The position numbers and the translations under genes were made by a program. The notes beneath the pieces are model-generated. The model was not told the origin of the DNA. It saw only the letters and a program-made list of their open reading frames with translations, and made no database searches. From the NCBI GenBank assembly GCA_039105265.1, contig JAPFFF010000017.1, positions 1,674,001 through 1,738,000 of the forward strand: a stretch of DNA of 64,000 bases, read 5' to 3'. Shown in pieces: positions 1 to 11,428 of this stretch (the first letter of the stretch is position 1; the number at the start of each line of letters is the position of its first letter). Source of the stretch: Tritrichomonas musculus (taxonomy: Eukaryota > Parabasalia > Tritrichomonadida > Tritrichomonadidae).

Positions 1-691
1 AATAGAAAATAGTGATGAGATGGAATTCACTTTATTTTCAAAGACTTTTCTTTTTCCAGATGTATTTGATGAATCATTACAACTCCAACTTCAGAACGAT
101 GCTTTTTTATATTATTTAATGAAACTTATTTTATTTATATCAAATGGTCACGACATTTATAAAAGTAATTCAGAAAAGATACTGAAAATGACACCAATAA
201 TTCAATTTGCTCTTCAAAACCAAAATGGAAAAATTGTTTTAATGGCATTAACATCACTTTATAAAATTATGAGGCATGGAAGAGAAACAGCATTTTTACA
301 AATATATAACAGTAACCTTATAAATCTGATCTTTCATATTTATTATAGATTTGGGTTCCTTATTCAAAAAGAAGCAATTTTTGTTTTTATTGAATTATCG
401 CGATTTATGAACTCAAATGATTTGATTTATTGTTTTGAAAATCATCACTTACTTCAGATTTTTATTGACGCTTTCTCAAGTGACGATAACAAATTACTTG
501 AAGATTTGTTCTTTTGCTTCTTGAATATATTTGATGCTTTTGATTTTGAATCAAAATTAAATTATTTCATTAAATATTTTAATACTGAAGAATTTGTAAA
601 TTCAGTACAAGAAATGGATCCTGAATGCTCAACGTATTATCAATGCTTTGTAGAAACATTGAATTCTGTTTTATCACAAAATATGAGCTAA
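1..691 (+). CDS. Armadillo/HEAT-like repeat protein, 3' part of a host gene
   Basis: The reading frame is open from the first bases of the window, so the start lies upstream. The visible part, from the first ATG at 20, is 223 residues and ends in TAA at 689-691. The protein is a run of amphipathic helices rich in Leu, Ile, Phe and Asn, with a helix-turn-helix rhythm such as 'GKIVLMALTSLYKIM' and 'EAIFVFIELSRFMN', as in armadillo or HEAT solenoids. Trichomonad genomes hold large numbers of such ARM-like proteins, most without known roles. I see no catalytic motif, signal peptide or membrane segment. The likely role is a protein-binding scaffold in the cytosol or nucleus, which is inference from the fold alone. 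Confidence 0.6.
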   Translation, partial: IENSDEMEFTLFSKTFLFPDVFDESLQLQLQNDAFLYYLMKLILFISNGHDIYKSNSEKILKMTPIIQFALQNQNGKIVLMALTSLYKIMRHGRETAFLQIYNSNLINLIFHIYYRFGFLIQKEAIFVFIELSRFMNSNDLIYCFENHHLLQIFIDAFSSDDNKLLEDLFFCFLNIFDAFDFESKLNYFIKYFNTEEFVNSVQEMDPECSTYYQCFVETLNSVLSQNMS

Positions 692-1112
692 TGAAAGTAA
701 TCTTTTTATATGATCTGCTTAGAATTGTTATTTTATACTTTAAGTTTATATTTTAATTAGATTCATAGATATGTTGATACGCGTAGAAATTTATTATTTC
801 TTACTTTTTAAGAAAATATTTATGTTTTTAAGGTTTTCTTTCAAAAAGTTCATTTTCAACACACATCTCAAAATTGAGATACACACACAAAAAATATTTG
901 CATTAAAAATACTATTATCTAGTATTCGATTATACAATATAGGATATTTTCTAGTGATATTTTTTTTATAAATCATTATATAATTTTAAATTTACTTTTA
1001 TTAATATTAAAAATTTATTTTATTATGCGTAAAAACATCAAATAGAGAAATCAATACTTAATTGAAAGTTTTGAATCGATCTTTTGCCATACAAAATTTA
1101 TATTTCCATCAT
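692..1112. other. Intergenic spacer, A+T-rich
   Basis: This 421-bp spacer separates two host genes in the same orientation. It is almost pure A+T. The short open frames in it (about 60 codons on both strands) look like chance. I found no convincing Inr motif next to the downstream ATG at 1113 and no repeat. Confidence 0.5.
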
Positions 1113-4100
1113 ATGAGCAGCTCTGGACAAGGAGACAAACTTGATATTTATAAAGATAAAATTCAAAAAATAATCAAAGGGCTTTGGACAATTCAAACAG
1201 ATCAATTTTCAATCGAAATTACAATTGAATCGAAATCTAACAGAACTAAACCATTTTCTCGAATTATGAATCAAAATGAACTCCGAGCTCTCAAAACACA
1301 AATTCAGCTAGGATTAACAAACTCATGTTTCAATACTATTAAAAAAACTATCTTTAAATCAAGTTCAGAAAAATCATTTATGAATTCAATTAGAAAAAAA
1401 ATTAAAAATGGCCGCATTAAAATTTTATTTGATCATGATTTTTTTAATTTGCAACTTGGATTTTTATATCGATATTATAAAATGAAAGAATTCAAAAATA
1501 TTATACAATATTTTAATCAACAAGGAATTACAGAGTTAGAAGCGATTCACTCAAAAACGTTTGAAATCATTGAGAATCGACTAAAAATAATTGATGAAGA
1601 TTTATATCTCAATCAAAGATCCCTTTCATTTTCTTTACAAAAATTACAAAGTAATACTTTTAGAATTATTGGTAATAATATCCAACACATGAATTCTGAA
1701 AACAGAGATGAAATATTTAAAAACATTTGTCCTTTCATAAATGCAATTTCAGGTCAAATTTTAAATGGAGATACTTTTTATCAACGGACCAGTGAATTTT
1801 TAAATGACTTAAGTCCCGAAATTTTATTTGATTCTACCAAATTAGGATATTGTTTTTGTAATCACATACTGATACCACCTAATGTTGCCTTTCAGCAATC
1901 CAACAATGACAAAAATCCCATTTTCGATACAATTCCATATTTAAAGCAATCAATTCAAACCACTTTTTATTCAAAAAATTTAATGTTCTTCAAAGTAGTA
2001 AGACCAGCTCATTGTTATCATTGCATCAAGTCACTTTCGAAGCTCTTAACGGTCAACAACCGTAGATGTCAAATTTATCTTAATGAGAAGACTTTAATTT
2101 TCTGCAAAAATGGCGGAAATTTTGCTGAACAAATCCAACAGATACCAAAATCATCGGCCAAAGATTCAGAAGGCTCTAATTTGTCGACCGTTTATTTCAT
2201 TGTACATCCGGAAACATTAAATGATGAAGATTATTCATTACTAGAAGAATTTATTAGTACAAGAATCTGCTATGTTAACGATATAGATCTTCCAAAAGTC
2301 ATCATTATTTCGACATCCAATTTTGAGAAGTCATTTAGTTTTTTTTCTAATGAGTTTCGAGAGATCAAATTTGAAATCAACGATGAAGAAGAGATAGAAG
2401 CCTTTTACAATTTGTCGTTGAATGGCGATTCTTATCCTTTCAATTATTACCTCTATAAAAGTGAACATCCTGGCTATGGAAAAACTTATCAAATTCATGA
2501 AAGGATGAATCAGATACAAAAAGAAGAATGTACCAAAACTAATCCACAAACATTATTTATTGATTCTAATATGAAGTATCTTCCACCTTTTGAAGATTCA
2601 TCAATTGTTCATTTTGATTTGTCACCGGAACTTTTTGATGAGAAATTTGGCTTCTTTGATGATTTGTGGATTTTTTGTAACCTTCATTATCACATTTTGC
2701 CCAATGGTGAAAACATTAAAAATCCAAAATATATCTTCTTTGAAGCACCAACATTAACAAGTAATCAGCACATCGAAGGTGGAAGTATTCGAGCTGTTGA
2801 TTTCCCAATTGCAATTCCACCTAAAAATATCGTTGAAGTGAAATCTTCAGACACTAAAATTTTGCTTTCTCCTGAAATCCAATCAATATGTAAAAAAGTT
2901 TTTCAATTACCTGAAGGTAAAGATTTGCTGTATACATCTGATCTTTTAAATATTGCTTTGAATATGTTTTATCCAAGCATTTTCGATGGAAATAATGAGT
3001 TGTTTTTCGATCTGAGAATTATTAATGAGACCAATTTATTTTTGAATCGTTTTTGCAAAGATTTGAAGTTTGATAAAGATAATTTAGAATTATCACAAAC
3101 ATTATTCTTGCTTCTTTTAAGAACTAATTTTCATATTTGGACGATGGAAAGCGTTTTTAAAGACAAGAAGCAACCAAAGTCGTTCATCATTCTTGCAAAT
3201 CAAAATTTATTTAATGAAGAACCAAGTAAAAAATGGAATCTTTTATGTTTTTGCTCGAATGATGAAAAAGAATGTAATAAATGGGAGACGAAACATTTGA
3301 TTAACGAAATTAAAGATAAAATAGAAGGAGTTTCTGATTCAACTTTGTTTGAATACGACTTTTTCAAAAAGCTCAATCAACATAAAGATTTGATTGATGT
3401 TTATTCGAATCTTCTTGGTTTTAATGACAATCAAATTGTCTATTTTAAAATAATATCATCATTTTTTTTAATTGACAATAAAGATAAATCATTTTATACT
3501 GACATGATTGATAGCTACATTATCACAATGTTTACAGATTCATTTGATGAAGATGACAACATTTATTCGATAATTACAGATTCATTGACAATTGGCGACA
3601 TTTCAGATGAAAATTATTTTAATGATCATCCTGAATTACGTCAACCATTCAAAGTTATTCTAGAAATTCTTACCAGACGAAGAAATGAAGCAAGTTATGT
3701 ATATGAAAACATTGACAATTTAAGAAATAAACGAAAATTATTAGAAGAACAAAAAGGAAAGAAATATCAAATAGATTCAATGATATTTACAATTACTTTA
3801 GTTAAAAGATTCATTATAATGATTTTAAGAATTATTCTTAATCAACCACTTATTTTAGAAGGTTTTACTGGCGTTGGAAAAACAGCAGCTGTTCATTTAT
3901 TAAACACATTAATTGATATCGCGCATGATTCAATTAAATGGAGATTTCATCAAATTGATTGTCATGGTGATTTATTGTTTGATAATATTAAAGAAGATGT
4001 CATTAATCGACATCTTAATTATTACGTTAAATCTGAATCACAAAGTCACATTTTCTTCTTTGATGAACTTAATACAAGTCCTGGTTCATGCTGTGTAATT

Positions 4101-7100
4101 AATTACATGAATAATTACAACATGATACAAAAATTAAATAAAGAAGTTTATGAAAGAAATATTACTTTCATTGCTGCTATTAATCCTTATATTGAAGTTG
4201 ATAAAACTACTCGCGATTTATCACGTGTCGGTATTAAACAAATCATTCCTACTAAAATTTGTAAATTAAAGTTATGTAAAGTTGCACCTGAAGATCGAAA
4301 TGATTATTATGAAACCCCTGATTTAAATAAATTAGCTTATAATGTTCGTGAGCTTTCTGAATCTACAAAAATGATCATTTTAAAATCTGATCCTGAATTA
4401 TTTTTATTATCCGAGAAAAATATCGATTTTAATAACAATGAAAACAATCGATTTTTACCACCTGATGAAATTGAAGTTATTAAAAATATGATCTTTCAAT
4501 ATTACAAATTGCTTCCACAAATCATTCCTGATGAAGACTTTTCTGATTTTGTTAAAGAAGCAATTGATGAATACAGTGATGTTACTATTAAAATAATCTC
4601 TGATTTAATCTGTGAATCATTCATATGTATTCGTGGATTGATGCTTTTAAGATCAATTTTGTCTTACAGAGATGTAAAACGTTTCATGATGCATTTCTTG
4701 AATTTCATTCGAAAACACATTAAAAAAGAGAAAAATAATCTTGATAATCAAGAAAAAGCGTCAGAATATATAAGAAAAACAGCAATACCCAAATCATTGA
4801 TTTATTCATTAATGCTATCAATTGTCTTTCGTTTTTCAAGTCATACAAGAATTGATAACAAAGAAGAAGAAGAATTGAAAAATCGATGTGAAAATTTGAA
4901 TTTTGATTTAATTATCAAAAAAGAAGGTGAATTTCTTATTTTAGATATATTTACATCATTAATCAACAAACTTAATCAAATTAATTGGGAGATAATTGAA
5001 AAGCCAATTAATCAAAAATGGATTGATATAATCATCAATGATTTTTCAGACAAAATATTTACAAAATATGCAAATATTAGTGGAATATTTAAACTGAAAT
5101 CATTAGTGATTCATTTATTTGCAATTTCATCATGTTATTCAGTATCTAAACATTTCCCTAATGAATCAATCATGCCATGTTTAATTATTGGAATGCCAGG
5201 AACATCTAAAACATTAGCTATTCAATTATTCACCAAACATAAGAGTCAAAAAAATAACTTTTTCAGTACAACTTATCTTTCGTCAAGAGCTTCCGAAGCT
5301 GATGGTTTAAATGCTCATTATCGTGATTGTGCAATGTTTATGATAGAGAATGATGATGATGATAAATCATTAGCAATTTGTGTTATTGATGAACTTGGTC
5401 TTGCTAACTTGAATGAAACACGTCCACTTAAATTACTTCATTATTATTTTGATAAAGGAATTTCAATGAGATTTAATGAAGTAAGAAATGAGCAAAATGA
5501 ATCCAAGCTAATTCGTGTAATGTCCATTGCTGCTTCGAATTATGCACTTGATTTTGCAAACATGAATCGAGGAATTTTAATTTGTACAGATTTACCATCT
5601 GATGAAGACATATCAAATTCATTTCAAAGCGATTCTGAACAAGTTAAAAAGTTTTTACAAGCACTTTGGAATTTGACAGATAACAAACAAAGACCTGAAA
5701 TGCTTGCATTAAGACCTCTTTATTTATTATATAATGTTCTTTTTATTAATGCTTCACGTTATTTTTATGATATTTGCACTTATTTAACGTCCGTCATTTC
5801 ATGTCATCCTTCAAAAGCACCAGAAAAAGCAAGAGAACTTATTAGAGAACTTGAAATAGATGAAGTTCAATATGATACAAATGAACAGAATATGAATAGC
5901 GCTGATATAATGTGTCGAGCAATAGACAACATGTGCTCAGCAGAAGCTTTAACAAGAGCTTTGTGTGTTCGAACGAAAAATTACGATTGTCTTGATTACA
6001 TTGAAGAAATGATTGAAAAAATTGCCAGTTTAAGATCATTAGAATGTTCTTTTTATCACATTTATCCAACTGATTTTAAGATGCCTTCTCATGTTTGTGC
6101 TGATCGTGCACTTAGACAAATCTTCAATTTAATAACTGAAGATGAAATTGATTCCAAAGAAAAGAATTTCTTTTTAATTATTGGAAATGCATCTTTTTCA
6201 GACTCACTTTTAGATTTATTAAATGTACCTACTGAAAATAAAGGGGAATTCAATATTGAAACATCTTCATTAATAAGTCAAAATGGATTCTCAATTAAAT
6301 TGGATTCAATTCCGAATAGTTTTAACATCATTTTTATATTAAATGATGAAGATTTCGAAAAGAAAAATTCAGTTGATTCTTTCCCTCTTCCTCTTTTAGA
6401 TCGATTTGATCAAGTTTACTTTGATTATGAAAGTAATGATCAATATAAAATTGTTGAAAATCATCGTGATTTTCGTATTAATAATGAAAAATATTTTATT
6501 TCCGATTCTTCAAAAATTCATGATTATTTTCTTCATTTTATAGATAAGTTAAATGATGTTCCAAGACCAGAAAGAAATCAAAAAAATCCATTAATTATTG
6601 TTGAAGAATCTGAAACAGAAGAAATTTCAAACAAATTCTTAGGTGAAAACTATAGAAAAAGTGAAAATTTCGACGTCCATTTATCAAGATATGGTGAAGA
6701 TCTTAATTTCCCACCAACACAAAGAGTCATTGCACGATTCCTAAGGAAAAATAGTTCCAAAAAACAGAAAATAATTAAAGAAACAAAACTGAATATTGAG
6801 AAGATTAAACCAACATTTGATAATGTTTATTTTGCGAATCATTCGCGTAATGATTTTTATGAATTAGACGATGAAGAACCTGACCAATTCATTAAAAAAA
6901 CATTTTTCAATTTCCAAATTGAATCATTTAATGGATCAATTATTGGCTTGAAAGATTACATAAATAAAAAGAATTCAAATAATGATAGTATTCGTGCAAT
7001 CATCTTCACGATTTCACCAATGATGGAAACATTGAAAGATGTGAATGATAAAAATTCGATCATTTTATTTGATCAATACATTGGAAGTAGCAAATCATTT

Positions 7101-10100
7101 GAAGAAAAAGTTTATGATGAATTGAATGATGAAACACAATATTTAATCATTCAATCAAATCAATTTTCAAATGGTTCTAAATCACAATCTAAAGCACTTG
7201 TTCATGATCGTCATATTAGATATTTATTGAGTGAAATTTCTATTGAGAACCCCAATTTAAATCTCATTATTATTTACCATCTTAAAGATAGCGTGAAACC
7301 AATTGGAATAAATACATCTAAAGAATGGCCTGTTTTTTGGATGGAGTCTGTTTCTGACTCTCCTTTGGATGCCAACGATTCAAATCAAATTACTAAATGT
7401 ATTTTATTTAGAGAAGAATATAGGAATAATTATGCTGAATTAGTTTCGAATATATTTGAACAATTATATTTGGATTTATGGACCAATTTTAATATTCTTC
7501 TTCCTGCATCTTCATTAATAACAGTTCCTTCAGAATCTAAAAAGCAAAACAAATCTTCAAAGAAAAAGAAAAATGTTCAGAAAAAGAGTTATTCATCATA
7601 TCCAAAACTTACAAATGAAATCAAAAGTAATATTTTTGATTTGATTATTAAACAAGAAAAAATAATTGCTAATGAAAATGGTAAGAATGATTTTGATGAT
7701 TTCATCTTTCGATCATTGTTTTATACATTAAGGAGTGATTCTTACTTGAGCATTGATCTAAAGCGGTTATTTTATGAAAGATTGAAGAATTATTTGCCTT
7801 CGTATTTAAGTTTCTTTGTTAAACTGTTGATTTCAAACACAAATAAATTTAACAAGAACTTGCAAAATGACTTGGAATTCATTCATAATTTATACAAAAC
7901 TGGATTCATTCAATCCAACTTTAGAAACTATGTTACTAATCAATTTCAGCCATTTGCTGTCAGTGAAAAAGCACCGTATTTTCCTGAATTAATACTTGAA
8001 CAAGTTTTGATTCTATATGATCAAAAATATACTGGTTCAATTAAAGAAGTATTGAATTATATCGATCAATATAAAAGCATTCAAGTATCAAAAGAAGATA
8101 TTGTCATTAATTACTTAAAAGAATATTTTTTGCCAATTCTAAAAGTAATTAAACCGAATGAAAAAGAAAAAGAAAAAATGATTATAATTGAAGATGATTT
8201 TTACACTGCTTTTGAAACTTTACTTTTACTTCGTGGCGGCTATGCATCTGAAACTACTTATTCATCACTTCATGATCATCTTCAAGAGTTTAATTATAAC
8301 ATATCAACAAACTTGACTTATCAAAATTTCATAACTTATAAGTCAATGAACGATAAATTTGATTTTTCAAGAGTTGAAAAATTAATGAAGACAAATGTGA
8401 AAATAATTGACCTTTTTTATAAATATCAATTACTAACAAATGTTTGTGATACTTCTAGAAATTTGACATCAATAAATAAAGATGATTTAAATTCATCTAA
8501 TTTGTTCGAATTGACACAAATGTGCGTGCTTGGGAGACCGTTTATGGACAATGATTCAATTTTCATTGACTTCATTAAAAAGACAAATGAAAGCATGGGC
8601 CAAAATGGTGCTGAAAATTACATTCTTAGTCGTAGAGCATTCATAAATATGATCTATTTTGAGAAACTTGTAAATTACTGTAAAGGTGAAAGAAAGGTCA
8701 AATTCGAAATTAAACATGATGATAATTTCTTTAATTATCATTACGTTTATCCTGAGAATGCTTTCAATGAAATTGAAGTATTTGTTGAAGATATGTCTAA
8801 TGAAGACATAGATATCATTAGTAGAGTCAATTGTCCAAACCTTTCAAATCAGCTCTTTGAAAATGACATTTTCCAACAGACGTTTAATTTGATAAAATCA
8901 TTTGAATTTCCAAGGTTTAAAACGTCTTCAAAATCTTATATTAAAAATGTCTCAGATTTCATTTATCCACATGAAATGATTCGTAAGAATATTCTTCATA
9001 AATGCGACTACAGCTCAGAATCATTTTCTGAATGGCTTTTTGATACAGATGCTCCACTTTTTGTGAGACAATTGTATGCTACTTTCAATTCAATTAAAGA
9101 AAAGAATAAAAAAGAAATTATTCGAGAATTAACAGTTTTTAGCTTGTTGCTGAATCCTTGGAGCAAAGATCCAACTGTACTTATTTTATTCTGGAACTAC
9201 GTCAATGAAAATATCGCAAACTTCATTCCAAAGGAAACAGATTCTGATGAGAAATATATACGAATTAGTAAAAACATTCAAAAGGCTTTCGAAAGGACAA
9301 AATGGAATTATCCATTGCAACAGGGAAAAATATATTACATTTTTGAGAATAAGTGCGTCAAACCTCAATTATCATATGAAATTAATTATCGACTTGATAA
9401 CTTAATTTTCTCTATTGCGATATCAAATGATATTTGCGTAAAAGATTCGAAATACTCGAAATATTTGAATATATTTAAAGCTTTGCCTTACGCACATTTG
9501 ATTCAAGAAATTCCTTATATTTTGGCATTTTCTGAATTTCTTCAGAAAAAGTTCATAATTGAATTAGATACTCTTTTTGTGATTTTAAGCACAATAAATT
9601 GTGAAGAATTAACAAGAATTGGTGATGGAATGAAAGGGATTTCTCTTTATGAGGAGATTCAAAATTGCATTGAAACTAATGAAGGCTTACTTGAAAATAA
9701 TATTGAAATATTACAGCCAAATCAAATTAAAAATATATTACTTAAAATTAATCAAATATATCCAGGAAAGTCTTCTTATGAGCAAATTAATCTCTACACT
9801 AGGAAAATAGTTGATTTATATAATTCTGCTTTTAGTGATTTTTGCAGTGGTGAATCAATTAAATTTAATCAAGTTCAATTATCTAATTTAATGTTTAATT
9901 TTAACATTAGAGATCTGATTGTTCCTTCAAGCTTCATGATTTCTATCGAAAATGGAAGTGAAAATGGATGTACAATTGATGTTGAAAACTTCTTAAAGAC
10001 AGCATTTTCATCTAAAACTAAGTTCACAAAACGAGAAAGACTTGAAGTTAAAAATATCTTCCCAAAAAATATCAAAACAATCAGTTATCCTAGCGACTTT

Positions 10101-10559
10101 GATTTTCTTGGATTCAAAATTGGACAATTTTCTAAATCATTATTTAACAGTTTCGATTTGAAAGAAGTTGTTTTAAATACAGAATGTTTCATTAAATTGC
10201 AAAGCCATGATGAATTATATAAAGAAAAAACACTTGCAATGTCACTTAAATGTAGGCCATATCCTAAATTTGATCCTGGTGATGATTTTGATGCTCTCGC
10301 TTATCTATTAGTGATTTTCTCAAGATCAAAAGAAAAAGTGCCAGATAAAGAAAATCAATATAAATTTTTGTTTTATGATATTACAAATAATAGCAAAACA
10401 CGAATTAATCAAGTATTCGAAAATTTGAGATCATTAGAATCTAATGTCGATTTTCAAAAATCTAGAGTTCATATTAAATCACAACATATTATTAAGAAAG
10501 TAATCAAAAAACTGATTCCGAACGAAATTCAAGGCAAATACCAAGTTCTGTTTTCTTAA
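1113..10559 (+). CDS. RNF213 (mysterin)-like giant protein with two AAA+ modules
   Basis: This 3148-residue protein is encoded without introns. The first ATG in frame is at 1113 (MSSSGQGDK); the frame is open further upstream but without an ATG. Two AAA+ cores are visible. The first has Walker A GFTGVGKT near residue 917 and Walker B IFFFDELN near 980. The second has Walker A GMPGTSKT near 1359 and Walker B AICVIDELGLANLNETRPLK near 1420. A Walker B followed by 'ELGLA...PLK.LH' and a later 'PLPLLDRFDQV' is typical of the RNF213 family, whose members are single-chain, dynein-like ATPases with E3 ubiquitin ligase activity. I see no RING-type Cys/His cluster, so ligase activity is not supported by a RING; family members also use a separate zinc element that I did not find. 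In animals RNF213 coats intracellular pathogens and lipid droplets; the role here is unknown. The stop sits in TAAAT, matching the UAAA stop/poly(A) signal of trichomonads. Confidence 0.72.
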   Translation: MSSSGQGDKLDIYKDKIQKIIKGLWTIQTDQFSIEITIESKSNRTKPFSRIMNQNELRALKTQIQLGLTNSCFNTIKKTIFKSSSEKSFMNSIRKKIKNGRIKILFDHDFFNLQLGFLYRYYKMKEFKNIIQYFNQQGITELEAIHSKTFEIIENRLKIIDEDLYLNQRSLSFSLQKLQSNTFRIIGNNIQHMNSENRDEIFKNICPFINAISGQILNGDTFYQRTSEFLNDLSPEILFDSTKLGYCFCNHILIPPNVAFQQSNNDKNPIFDTIPYLKQSIQTTFYSKNLMFFKVVRPAHCYHCIKSLSKLLTVNNRRCQIYLNEKTLIFCKNGGNFAEQIQQIPKSSAKDSEGSNLSTVYFIVHPETLNDEDYSLLEEFISTRICYVNDIDLPKVIIISTSNFEKSFSFFSNEFREIKFEINDEEEIEAFYNLSLNGDSYPFNYYLYKSEHPGYGKTYQIHERMNQIQKEECTKTNPQTLFIDSNMKYLPPFEDSSIVHFDLSPELFDEKFGFFDDLWIFCNLHYHILPNGENIKNPKYIFFEAPTLTSNQHIEGGSIRAVDFPIAIPPKNIVEVKSSDTKILLSPEIQSICKKVFQLPEGKDLLYTSDLLNIALNMFYPSIFDGNNELFFDLRIINETNLFLNRFCKDLKFDKDNLELSQTLFLLLLRTNFHIWTMESVFKDKKQPKSFIILANQNLFNEEPSKKWNLLCFCSNDEKECNKWETKHLINEIKDKIEGVSDSTLFEYDFFKKLNQHKDLIDVYSNLLGFNDNQIVYFKIISSFFLIDNKDKSFYTDMIDSYIITMFTDSFDEDDNIYSIITDSLTIGDISDENYFNDHPELRQPFKVILEILTRRRNEASYVYENIDNLRNKRKLLEEQKGKKYQIDSMIFTITLVKRFIIMILRIILNQPLILEGFTGVGKTAAVHLLNTLIDIAHDSIKWRFHQIDCHGDLLFDNIKEDVINRHLNYYVKSESQSHIFFFDELNTSPGSCCVINYMNNYNMIQKLNKEVYERNITFIAAINPYIEVDKTTRDLSRVGIKQIIPTKICKLKLCKVAPEDRNDYYETPDLNKLAYNVRELSESTKMIILKSDPELFLLSEKNIDFNNNENNRFLPPDEIEVIKNMIFQYYKLLPQIIPDEDFSDFVKEAIDEYSDVTIKIISDLICESFICIRGLMLLRSILSYRDVKRFMMHFLNFIRKHIKKEKNNLDNQEKASEYIRKTAIPKSLIYSLMLSIVFRFSSHTRIDNKEEEELKNRCENLNFDLIIKKEGEFLILDIFTSLINKLNQINWEIIEKPINQKWIDIIINDFSDKIFTKYANISGIFKLKSLVIHLFAISSCYSVSKHFPNESIMPCLIIGMPGTSKTLAIQLFTKHKSQKNNFFSTTYLSSRASEADGLNAHYRDCAMFMIENDDDDKSLAICVIDELGLANLNETRPLKLLHYYFDKGISMRFNEVRNEQNESKLIRVMSIAASNYALDFANMNRGILICTDLPSDEDISNSFQSDSEQVKKFLQALWNLTDNKQRPEMLALRPLYLLYNVLFINASRYFYDICTYLTSVISCHPSKAPEKARELIRELEIDEVQYDTNEQNMNSADIMCRAIDNMCSAEALTRALCVRTKNYDCLDYIEEMIEKIASLRSLECSFYHIYPTDFKMPSHVCADRALRQIFNLITEDEIDSKEKNFFLIIGNASFSDSLLDLLNVPTENKGEFNIETSSLISQNGFSIKLDSIPNSFNIIFILNDEDFEKKNSVDSFPLPLLDRFDQVYFDYESNDQYKIVENHRDFRINNEKYFISDSSKIHDYFLHFIDKLNDVPRPERNQKNPLIIVEESETEEISNKFLGENYRKSENFDVHLSRYGEDLNFPPTQRVIARFLRKNSSKKQKIIKETKLNIEKIKPTFDNVYFANHSRNDFYELDDEEPDQFIKKTFFNFQIESFNGSIIGLKDYINKKNSNNDSIRAIIFTISPMMETLKDVNDKNSIILFDQYIGSSKSFEEKVYDELNDETQYLIIQSNQFSNGSKSQSKALVHDRHIRYLLSEISIENPNLNLIIIYHLKDSVKPIGINTSKEWPVFWMESVSDSPLDANDSNQITKCILFREEYRNNYAELVSNIFEQLYLDLWTNFNILLPASSLITVPSESKKQNKSSKKKKNVQKKSYSSYPKLTNEIKSNIFDLIIKQEKIIANENGKNDFDDFIFRSLFYTLRSDSYLSIDLKRLFYERLKNYLPSYLSFFVKLLISNTNKFNKNLQNDLEFIHNLYKTGFIQSNFRNYVTNQFQPFAVSEKAPYFPELILEQVLILYDQKYTGSIKEVLNYIDQYKSIQVSKEDIVINYLKEYFLPILKVIKPNEKEKEKMIIIEDDFYTAFETLLLLRGGYASETTYSSLHDHLQEFNYNISTNLTYQNFITYKSMNDKFDFSRVEKLMKTNVKIIDLFYKYQLLTNVCDTSRNLTSINKDDLNSSNLFELTQMCVLGRPFMDNDSIFIDFIKKTNESMGQNGAENYILSRRAFINMIYFEKLVNYCKGERKVKFEIKHDDNFFNYHYVYPENAFNEIEVFVEDMSNEDIDIISRVNCPNLSNQLFENDIFQQTFNLIKSFEFPRFKTSSKSYIKNVSDFIYPHEMIRKNILHKCDYSSESFSEWLFDTDAPLFVRQLYATFNSIKEKNKKEIIRELTVFSLLLNPWSKDPTVLILFWNYVNENIANFIPKETDSDEKYIRISKNIQKAFERTKWNYPLQQGKIYYIFENKCVKPQLSYEINYRLDNLIFSIAISNDICVKDSKYSKYLNIFKALPYAHLIQEIPYILAFSEFLQKKFIIELDTLFVILSTINCEELTRIGDGMKGISLYEEIQNCIETNEGLLENNIEILQPNQIKNILLKINQIYPGKSSYEQINLYTRKIVDLYNSAFSDFCSGESIKFNQVQLSNLMFNFNIRDLIVPSSFMISIENGSENGCTIDVENFLKTAFSSKTKFTKRERLEVKNIFPKNIKTISYPSDFDFLGFKIGQFSKSLFNSFDLKEVVLNTECFIKLQSHDELYKEKTLAMSLKCRPYPKFDPGDDFDALAYLLVIFSRSKEKVPDKENQYKFLFYDITNNSKTRINQVFENLRSLESNVDFQKSRVHIKSQHIIKKVIKKLIPNEIQGKYQVLFS

Positions 10560-10693
10560 ATAATCCATGTTAATGGAATATCAAGTTTTTTTTTTTGTGA
10601 TCAAAATTTGTAAATTTTATATGTGAGAAATTAAATAAAATCCCTAATGATAAATATGTTTAATTATCCTTTTTGAATTGTTTTATATAACTA

Positions 10694-11428
10694 GACTTGT
10701 TAAAAGTCCGGGACAAATGCACTTTTCATGGACTTTTCGTGGACATGAGACTTGGTATGGACCTAACAAACCTTGTCAATTTGTTTTTATTAATATATCA
10801 AAAAAGAACTCATTTTATGCATATATTTTAGAGTTTATTTGTTTATTTTAATTTGTTTGTTCATTTAAATAGAAAAATAGTAACTAATATGAGTCAATGA
10901 TATTTGAATGTTTTTAAGGTACAAATCCAGTACGTTTAGTAACCGCTATTTTTTTTGACATTCTCAAAGAATAAGATGACATGTTAAATAAAAAACGATT
11001 ATTTTCATCCATTTCATATAACATGTCATAATGTTTATTTAAATTGTAAAATAAGTGTCAAAAACAAACCTAGTCAATTTAAACTTTTTCAGAGACATGC
11101 AACTATTCAAATAATAAACGTTCTCCTGTTCAAAAAATAACGTACTGGATTTGTACCTTAATAATGAAAAAAAATGTCATAAACAATTGAAAGAATTTTG
11201 GAAATCCTGGCAGATGGACCAAAATATTTCAAAGATATTTTATAATTCTTTCATTTTGTGAAAAAATAAAAAATGCTAAAATAATTGAAATAATTCAATT
11301 TGTCCTGACAGATGGACAAGATTATTTCTAAGAAATAATAATTCGATCATTTATTTTGTGAAAAAATAAATGATAAAAAAAATTGAATGAATTTTGTAGG
11401 TCCACAGGTCCATGGACTTTAACAAGTC
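10694..11428. mobile_element. 735-bp inverted-repeat element flanked by TA
   Basis: The ends read GACTTGTTAAAAGTCC at the left and, in reverse complement, GACTTGTTAAAGTCCATGG at the right. Each end is bordered by TA (10692-10693 and 11429-11430), the target duplication used by Tc1/mariner-type elements. No coding capacity is visible, so it would be non-autonomous. A second small element with TTAA borders sits inside it at 10918-11157. Confidence 0.6.
10918..11157. mobile_element. 240-bp MITE with TTAA borders, nested in the 735-bp element
   Basis: The 19-bp ends GGTACAAATCCAGTACGTT (10918-10936) and AACGTACTGGATTTGTACC (11139-11157) are perfect inverted repeats. TTAA stands directly outside both ends (10914-10917 and 11158-11161), as expected for piggyBac- or Kolobok-type transposition. 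A second, inner inverted repeat (GACATGTT ... AACATGTC) makes the unit able to fold on itself. There is no ORF. Confidence 0.72.
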
